Origin: Tranzscheliella williamsii
Taxonomy: Eukaryota; Basidiomycota; Ustilaginomycetes; Ustilaginales; Ustilaginaceae
Length of the DNA stretch: 22,803 nt
Direction: 5' to 3'
Assembly: GCA_023212725.1 (NCBI GenBank)
Contig: JALBYF010000119.1
Span: forward strand, 1 to 22,803
Under the pieces are notes generated by a model. That model ran no database searches. It was not told the origin of the DNA and was given only the letters and a program-made list of their open reading frames with translations. The translations under genes and the position numbers were made by a program. Shown here piece by piece: positions 17,826 through 22,803 of this stretch (the stretch's first letter is position 1; each line of letters opens with the position of its first letter).

Positions 17826-18130
17826 CTCAGCATGACTAGCCATCATCTGAGTAGAATCGGGTAATTCCAAGTCTTGCCAAGTGTCGTGAGCGGCGAGATC
17901 TTGCAGTAGTGTCACAGCCTGCTTCACCTCGTTTAGTACCGGATAGGCATGTACGTCCAGCGAACGAATATGCAAGGCGCAGAAATCCTTCTCAGCAGGT
18001 CGCTTCGCACCGATTCTAGATGACATTGTTAGAATCTGGCTGTGTGTTGGTGAGCCCTATAAGGTGTCGCATGCATGTGATCCCCCTATGATCCTCATTA
18101 GAGCAAATTCCTTCTCTGTGTCCCACACAG
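17826..18130. other. Older DNA between LTRs, with a short minus-strand frame
   Basis: This 300-bp stretch separates the family I copy 1 LTR from the family II copy 1 LTR. A minus-strand frame starts at ATG 18026 and runs into the LTR; the part outside the LTR is about 67 codons and includes VLNEVKQAVTLLQDLAAHDTW, but I recognise no family. An 18-bp sequence at 18101-18118 (GAGCAAATTCCTTC...) recurs with one change at 19492-19509, on the other side of the family II LTR. Confidence 0.4.
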
Positions 18131-18135
18131 GGAGC

Positions 18136-19490
18136 TGTAACGGGCGAGCCCCTCATCTCAAGCTGATCGCTTGAGATCGCTCCGTTTAGCAGGTCGCTCG
18201 AGCGACGTGCTAAACTCTGCCTAAGGGGCTCCACAAAGATGTCAGCGGTCGTGCGCCTGATCCCAAGCACTGGTCAATATGATAATGATATTGACTGAGT
18301 GGTCGTGATTTGACTGTGTTGCAGTCGATCGACTCAACAAGCAAGGATTGAGCGAGGCTCCAATCGACGTGACTCTGAGATCGACTGACCGCCGTGGACG
18401 CTCCATCCAGAGGTAGAGAGGCGTGTTCGGGGCTGTACTTGCTTACAAGAATGGGAGAGCGTCCTTAACACACTCTTGCAAGGTGGACACCGTTATTGAT
18501 GGTGTACTAAGGGGGATTGGGGTCTCGCTATCACACTGTTGGTGTGAGCGCGACTGAGATGATGTCGACGGTTCTCCGACTCGAACGGAGGCACAGACGA
18601 TGGTGTAGAGCAACGATCCTGGATTGCTCAGCGGGGCTGACTGAATGACTAGCTACGGTTATTGTTTAATAGAGTGGATGAGGATCCTCATCCACGGGGG
18701 AAAGCGCGTCCCCCTTTATAGAGGCCGTTACTGATCAGACCGCCAATCAAGCGCCATACTCGTGAAGTCCCCTTATCAGTGAACCCCTTCTTATTGTTGG
18801 TGGGGATTCATGGCTGTTGTCTGGTGCTTATCAGTGAGCGGATAAACGGGTCGGTGTCGTGTCCGTGGTCGACTGAAATCCTAATTGTAGGCCTGGCCTC
18901 AGTCGATCGATCGGGTCATTGCGATTGAATCTTCATTGAGTCGATCTCGCCCCCCGACTCGACTGAGTATCTCCTTTCCGCAGTCACACCGTTCTCCTAC
19001 GTTATGTCATTATGTTACCCGTTTCTGCTGTCCTCGGCATGTCCTATGACAAAAGATACCCGTCTGGGCGCTGCGTCCAGCGGGTCGACGGCCTCTGCTT
19101 GACTAGGACTGAGAAGGGTGTCGTACCAATGCCCACTGTACGACCTTGCTGCTTCTCACGGTGAGGTGATCCTCTGTAATGTAGCTTGGTGCTATCGTGC
19201 ACGGTATCGACGAACTAATTCTACAACTGTGTATAGACTAGACTCGATGAGGAGCAGCCTCATCGAGCCTGGACAGCATACTCTATATACATAACTGGTG
19301 AAGACGTGGAAGGTGGATCTTGGTGGGCGCTCCCACCCGTACCTCATAAGGAGGCTTGGTGGTCACTCGAGAAGACCCGCCCACGGTGGTCTCTCGAGCG
19401 CTGGCCATTTGGCGGATCGCTCGGAGCGACCCCTTTTGGGTGGTCGCCCCAGCGACTTGCCAAAATGGTACAGGACCCAGCCCTGTAACA
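18136..19490 (-). mobile_element. Family II solo LTR, copy 1, split by a family I LTR
   Basis: Read on the minus strand it begins TGTTACAGGGCTGG (right end, 19490) and ends GCCCGTTACA (left end, 18136). It is flanked by perfect GGAGC TSDs at 18131-18135 and 19491-19495. Removing the nested family I LTR and one TSD (18240-19056) leaves 538 bp, close to the 517 and 519 bp of the other two complete copies. The minus strand has a TATA box TTATGTATATAGAG (19281-19294), followed by a hairpin at 19241-19269 with CTCGATGAGG and its complement. Other foldbacks are at 18184-18215 and 19405-19468. Confidence 0.85.
18240..19051 (+). mobile_element. Family I solo LTR, copy 2, nested in a family II LTR
   Basis: This 812-bp element begins TGTCAGCGG and ends CCTATGACA, with perfect AAAGA TSDs at 18235-18239 and 19052-19056. 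Having its own TSD shows that it is not the partner LTR of copy 1. The first 340 bp are nearly identical to copy 1 except for transitions, most at CpG-type sites. It lacks the 150-bp insertion. A perfect 22-bp palindrome with arm GTGGATGAGGA lies at 18674-18695, just after TTTAATAGAG. CCCTTTATAG follows near 18712. Confidence 0.88.
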
Positions 19491-19495
19491 GGAGC

Positions 19496-19585
19496 AAATT
19501 CCTTCCCTGCAAGAATATGTTCTTTGTTCCCAATGGAATGCAAGTGCACGATGTTTGCCCCTCACTGGGAAACATCATCTGCTGT
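19496..19585. other. Short host segment right of the family II LTR
   Basis: Old sequence between the family II copy 1 LTR and the inverted family III element. It begins with the second copy of the GAGCAAATTCCTTC repeat, which overlaps the TSD. No gene is seen. Confidence 0.4.
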
Positions 19586-19590
19586 GTTGG

Positions 19591-19754
19591 TGTCGCGCGG
19601 AGACGCGCTCTCGCGCTCGCGCGCCCGAGTTGCCCGGTTGGCTCTCGGCCGAGTCAGCGCCAAGCACCGACGACTTAGTCGTCAGCGACACTCCTCCGCT
19701 CCCTTCTTGTCAATCATCCATCATACACGCTCTCTCGTCTGCCTGTGCAGCACA
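19591..19754 (-). mobile_element. Family III mini-LTR-like element, copy 2 (inverted)
   Basis: This 164-bp block begins TGTCGCGCGG and ends CTGTGCAGCACA on the plus strand. It is the reverse complement arrangement of the element at 17132-17281. Perfect GTTGG TSDs lie at 19586-19590 and 19755-19759. A central palindrome GACGACT-T-AGTCGTC occupies 19669-19683. In element orientation its TSD is CCAAC, the same as for copy 1. Confidence 0.8.
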
Positions 19755-19759
19755 GTTGG

Positions 19760-19930
19760 GCTCCATTGACACACAGGCACTGGACGAGAGCTACCCTAAG
19801 TGGGCTCTCACCTACTCAGCAGAGACACTCACCATATGCCCACCATTGTGCCTATGGCCTGCACTTCATTCCCCTTATAGCATGAAGTGTACATATATAA
19901 GCACTATGCCCTCAACCCCTGGTCAAGAGC
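19760..19930. other. Segment between two family III elements, TATA-bearing
   Basis: No gene is seen. ACATATATAAGCAC near 19890-19903 looks like a core promoter and may belong to another, unbounded LTR remnant. I could not find matching ends or a TSD for it. Confidence 0.3.
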
Positions 19931-19935
19931 AACAT

Positions 19936-20084
19936 TGTGCTGCCATTGAGGGCAGACGAGTATATGAGCAGATGAGTGTATTGTGTCAAGGCAGCGAAAG
20001 GGGCATGTGAGCTATTCAGCGGAAGCACCTCAAGTCACTCGGCCGCTTATCAGCCAAGCGGATTGAAAGCGCGTTTGCGCAACA
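19936..20084 (+). mobile_element. Family III mini-LTR-like element, copy 3
   Basis: This 149-bp block begins TGTGCTGCC and ends GCGCAACA, with perfect AACAT TSDs at 19931-19935 and 20085-20089. It aligns along its length with the element at 17132-17281, sharing GCAGACGAG, TCAAGTCACTCGGCCG, CCAAGCG and AAGCGCGT in the same order, at roughly 60-65% identity by eye. Confidence 0.8.
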
Positions 20085-20089
20085 AACAT

Positions 20090-20669
20090 GTCCATTCTCA
20101 CAACATTCTTCCTAGCCCCAAGCGTGACGAACGTTCACTCTGTGAAACGATTGACTCACTTGAGATTTAGTATCCACTTGCATTAGGTAAACTACCACCA
20201 TCTACTGTGAATGTCATACCCTACCAAAGCGCGTTGACCACCAGATGCACAAGTTTAATACTTGGCACCATACTCTTCATCGTACTCTTTGTCGCAATGT
20301 TCTTCCATTTTGATGGTCTTGATTAAGAGATGACATAGCATCCCGTGAAAGTCGAAGCATGACTGGCTGGTCACCCGGGTGTTAGAATTCAGATGCCTTA
20401 GCACCCAAGCTACAATACACAAGCAAGTCACGAGACCTTCTGGCAACCAAAAATCTGGAAGTTGGAAGTCCGACTTCACTCAATAATAAACGAGTTAGCG
20501 AAACGTTGAGGGAGAGTAAGGCTAGGGTACTTGCTATTGTGAATGGTGAGCTCGCGTTGGACTATGTTCGAAGAGCAGTTTGCCTTTGCTAGTCGCCAGT
20601 GTGCGTGACTACAGACAAAGGGATCTTGGGTTTTTAGATAGTTTTATTACATAGGCTCTTCGCAAGCTG
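20090..20669. other. Gene-free stretch before the next LTR block
   Basis: About 580 bp of lower-GC sequence. A minus-strand open frame ends at 20255 with a charged tail (KMEEHCDKEYDEEYGAKY), but it lacks a convincing start and I recognise no family; it could be a terminal exon or chance. TGTTAGAATTC at 20380 resembles the common start of Copia-type LTRs and recurs as TGTTAGAATC at 18027, but no matching ends or TSDs were found. Confidence 0.35.
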
Positions 20670-20674
20670 CGCGT

Positions 20675-21715
20675 TGTTACGGGTTTGGGGAACCTTGGGC
20701 CAGTATAGCTCAAGGGGCAGCCGCCATGGCACTGCCGTGGCCTTCATATAAAAAGTACAGGTGCATAAACAGTTCCCACCAGTGGACATGGTGCTAGCGG
20801 GTCTATCCACTGTTCGGGTGGAGGAGAGACTATGTATATAGGCAGCGTTTTCGAGACTGGAGGAGGACTGGTTCCTCATCCAGTCTAGTTAATACTAAAG
20901 CATATCTCTACCTCTCGGTGTATAGTTTGTAGGGTCCTACGAACTATACTCCGGTACGCTGAGTACTGATAGGTGTGTGCACAACATGCACGCCTAGTTA
21001 CGCTGATACCAATCACCCCAGTGTTATAGGGTGCTCCGGGTCGCCGCTGGAGATGTGAGGGTCAGCTGCGCCGTTACAGCTGTGGTCATGGCGATGGGGT
21101 CAACGCCGTTGCCTGTACATTCATTTCAGACAGGTTCTGGGAATATGAAGTCCCACCGTGAAGTGGCAGTAGCGGGCTACCCACATCACAGGTGGAAGAA
21201 TAAATTATGTATATAGAGCAGTACATTGGGACTGGATGAGGAGGATCCTCATCCAGTCTAGTTTATACACACAGTTCTTTACCATTGAGGTATCGCTTGC
21301 AACACAATGCAAGCTATACCTTCGTATGCCTAGTACAGTAGATCTGCGCTCTGTAGGGCGCTGTCCCTGACCACATCACCACAGGACTCCGTCTATTGGC
21401 GCTCGTGCACACAGCGCACTTGGGCAAGAGTCATGTCCAAGTTCAGCTGTTGTCATAGTCACTGCCACCAGGTCACTGGACGGGTGACTCAAACGGTGAT
21501 CCTAGAGCTAGCATCGCTCTACGGGTACTCCACCATTACACCCAGCACTGTAGCGCCTCTCGCTACAGCGATATCAATTGTTGTCGCACTACAGGGTAAA
21601 GGGTCGCCACCCGTAGTGCATCACTCTCTGTCATCACTGCCATTGAGTCCCTGAACGGGCGACTCACACGGTGGTCCTAGGGCTCACATCACCCTACGGA
21701 ATACCCACCGTTATA
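20675..21715 (+). mobile_element. Family II solo LTR, copy 2, split by another family II LTR
   Basis: Begins TGTTACGGG and ends CCACCGTTATA. It is flanked by CGCGT (20670-20674) and TGCGT (21716-21720), a 5-bp TSD with one C/T change at a CpG. Removing the nested copy and one TSD (21022-21545) leaves 517 bp. TATA box TATGTATATAG at 20831-20841; hairpin GACTGGAGGAGGA / TCCTCATCCAGTC at 20855-20885 with one mismatch. Its 3' end (21633-21715) closely resembles the 3' end of the nested copy. Confidence 0.82.
21022..21540 (+). mobile_element. Family II solo LTR, copy 3, nested in copy 2
   Basis: A 519-bp element beginning TGTTATAGGG and ending CCACCATTACA, with perfect CCCAG TSDs at 21017-21021 and 21541-21545. 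TATA box TATGTATATAGAG at 21206-21218. A 13-bp perfect hairpin (arm GACTGGATGAGGA at 21230-21242, 3-base loop, arm to 21258) begins 11 bases after the TATA box. It has the same orientation as its host LTR. Confidence 0.87.
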
Positions 21716-21720
21716 TGCGT

Positions 21721-22461
21721 GTATATATGTGATCATAGTCATATAGCATATCTTCTCTTGCGTGAGCAAAGAGTCTTAGTTGCCCTTATCCCTGGGTGCA
21801 GGTTGGGCGATGGCCCTCACCTAGCTGTGGGTTTCTATGCGACTTAGCAGAGGGAAGGGGACCCAGCATACTTGTCCAGGGGATGGGTACTGTGACAGAA
21901 GGGGTAGGAGCAACAGGGACTTAACTCGGCACAGTCGTGTGAGGGTTCGGGCTAGTGCAGAGTGATCTAGATTGATAGGACTACCATACATTGTCTCGTA
22001 CTTTGGTGTCCTTTATATAGCTTATACTTATCTTGTCGTGTAGGCAGAGTGTGAGATGGTCATAGGAGATGCTCGTAGGATATGGGTACCCAGTCCTATC
22101 GTTGTAGGATTGGGTGCTTGCTCTAGGGAGACCTTGCTTGGGCCGATGGCTCGGATACCTTGACCATTCTCCCCGGTGAGCCGGTCCTATCTCCAGGCTT
22201 GTAACTCCATGGACCTGGGTCTTTCACAGATCATTGTTGTAGAGTGTGTTGAGCCGCGGCAGCACCTTTCATGTGGAAATGTTTGTCAGGTTCTCCCACC
22301 GGTTGTTTGTACCGGTGTCTTGGTACTTGGTAAATATATTGGAGTTATTGGTCCAAGGTACCTGGGACCTTCACCGTGGTGCCGGACTGTTAGGACTTGG
22401 GCGCCCATAGCACTAAAGTTCCAACAGTTTCACACTGGCATTGTGCTGTTGAGCCCATCTT
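21721..22461. other. Unassigned repeat-like stretch
   Basis: About 740 bp without a supported gene. A TTTATATAGC box near 22012 could be a core promoter of a further LTR remnant, but I found no matching termini or TSD. Several short inverted repeats are present, for example GGTACC-containing ones near 22355. Confidence 0.3.
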
Positions 22462-22466
22462 ACCGG

Positions 22467-22803
22467 TGTTACAGGGCTGGCATCTCAAGAGACGCCTGCC
22501 ATGCAACATTGGGTGGTCGCTTGAGCGACCACTCAGAGACGGCTGTCTCAAGCGACACAGCTTACAGTGATTGCTTGAGAGCTGGGCCTGGGCGCTGTAA
22601 CGGGCGTGCCGTCCGAGCCAGAGTCGTCGCTTGAGACGGGCCTTGTTGGCGTGTCGCTCAAGCGCTCAGCCAGGAAGTGTCCTGACAACTCTGGAATGGA
22701 CCCCGCTTGGGCGCTCCGTTCAGAGTTCCGGCGGTGACCACACGTCTGATGGTGAGGAGGGGAAACTGGCGTCGTTGGCAAGAGCGCCCTCAATGCCGAC
22801 GAC
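22467..22803 (+). mobile_element. Family II LTR 5' terminus, runs off the window
   Basis: TGTTACAGGGCTGG at 22467 is identical over 14 bases to the 5' terminus of family II copy 1. It is followed by a 9-bp-arm hairpin (GTGGTCGCT...AGCGACCAC, 22513-22532) of the same TCGCT/AGCGA type seen in that copy. The other end and its TSD lie outside the window. The preceding five bases are ACCGG. Confidence 0.5.
22596..22803 (-). mobile_element. Family II LTR 3' terminus in inverted orientation, runs off the window
   Basis: TGTAACGGGCG at 22596 matches the left end of family II copy 1 (18136) over 11 bases. The sequence downstream shares TCGCTTGAG-type palindromes and a GGGCGCTSCGTYCAG-like segment with it. 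It appears to sit inside the element that starts at 22467. The preceding five bases are GGCGC; the matching TSD would lie beyond the window. Confidence 0.5.

Noticed and set aside
16791..19051. The two family I LTRs as the 5' and 3' LTRs of one retrotransposon
   Set aside because: Each has its own 5-bp TSD (C/TACGT and AAAGA), the second sits inside a different LTR, and only about 420 bp lies between them with no gag-pol sequence.
18027..20390. TGTTAGAATC (18027) and TGTTAGAATTC (20380) as Copia-type LTR starts
   Set aside because: No matching CA ends or TSDs were found for either.
20255..20479. A minus-strand protein-coding gene with a charged C-terminus
   Set aside because: No ATG at a sensible start, no recognised family, and a plausible spliced structure could not be shown.
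21463..21715. A diverged tandem duplication of about 85 bp
   Set aside because: It is explained by two nested family II LTRs whose 3' ends are these segments.
16400..22803. tRNA genes or a CRISPR-like array in the repeat region
   Set aside because: GGTTCCAGTCG near 17642 loosely recalls a B box but has no A box or cloverleaf; no regularly spaced short repeats exist, and CRISPR is not expected in a fungal nucleus.

Overview
The window looks like nuclear DNA of a basidiomycete fungus, most likely a smut or smut-related yeast (Ustilaginomycotina). The basis is six long, intronless, GC-rich genes with fungal protein families, CACCATG-type start contexts, peroxisomal C-terminal signals, and a Stealth-type xylosylphosphotransferase resembling the one known from Cryptococcus. 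The species cannot be named from the sequence alone.

The left 16.2 kb is an ordinary gene-bearing arm. In order: a peroxisomal AMP-forming acyl-CoA/oxalate-CoA synthetase of the Pcs60 type (302-1891, +); a convergent acyl-CoA dehydrogenase with an N-terminal cytochrome b5 domain (2090-3670, -); a DHA1-type MFS transporter (5077-6870, +); a Golgi-type Stealth-family phosphotransferase (8163-10544, +); a convergent large PXA-PX-Nexin_C membrane-contact/sorting-nexin-like protein (10721-14485, -); and translation initiation factor eIF2 alpha (15261-16157, -). The first two both end in PTS1-like tripeptides (AKL, ARL), so this convergent pair probably works in peroxisomal acyl-CoA metabolism. The remaining genes show no shared pathway.

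From about 16.8 kb to the right edge the window changes character. No convincing gene is present. The DNA is a stack of nested LTR remnants, recognised by TG...CA ends and 5-bp target-site duplications (TSDs). Family I has two copies (16791-17820 and 18240-19051; ends TGTCA...TGACA). Family II has three complete copies (18136-19490 on -, 20675-21715 on +, 21022-21540 on +; ends TGTTACAGGG...CCGTTACA) and two termini running off the right edge. Family III is a set of three very short (149-164 bp) elements at 17132-17281, 19591-19754 and 19936-20084. The nesting is readable: a family III element sits in the first family I LTR, the second family I LTR sits in a family II LTR, and one family II LTR sits in another. 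No internal gag/pol sequence was recognised, so these look like solo LTRs.

The points most worth checking are the 150-bp family III elements, a hairpin just after the TATA box with a compensatory base-pair change in family II and a related core in family I, and the CpG-type transitions separating copies, which suggest methylation or RIP-like decay. All similarities were judged by eye; no database search was run.
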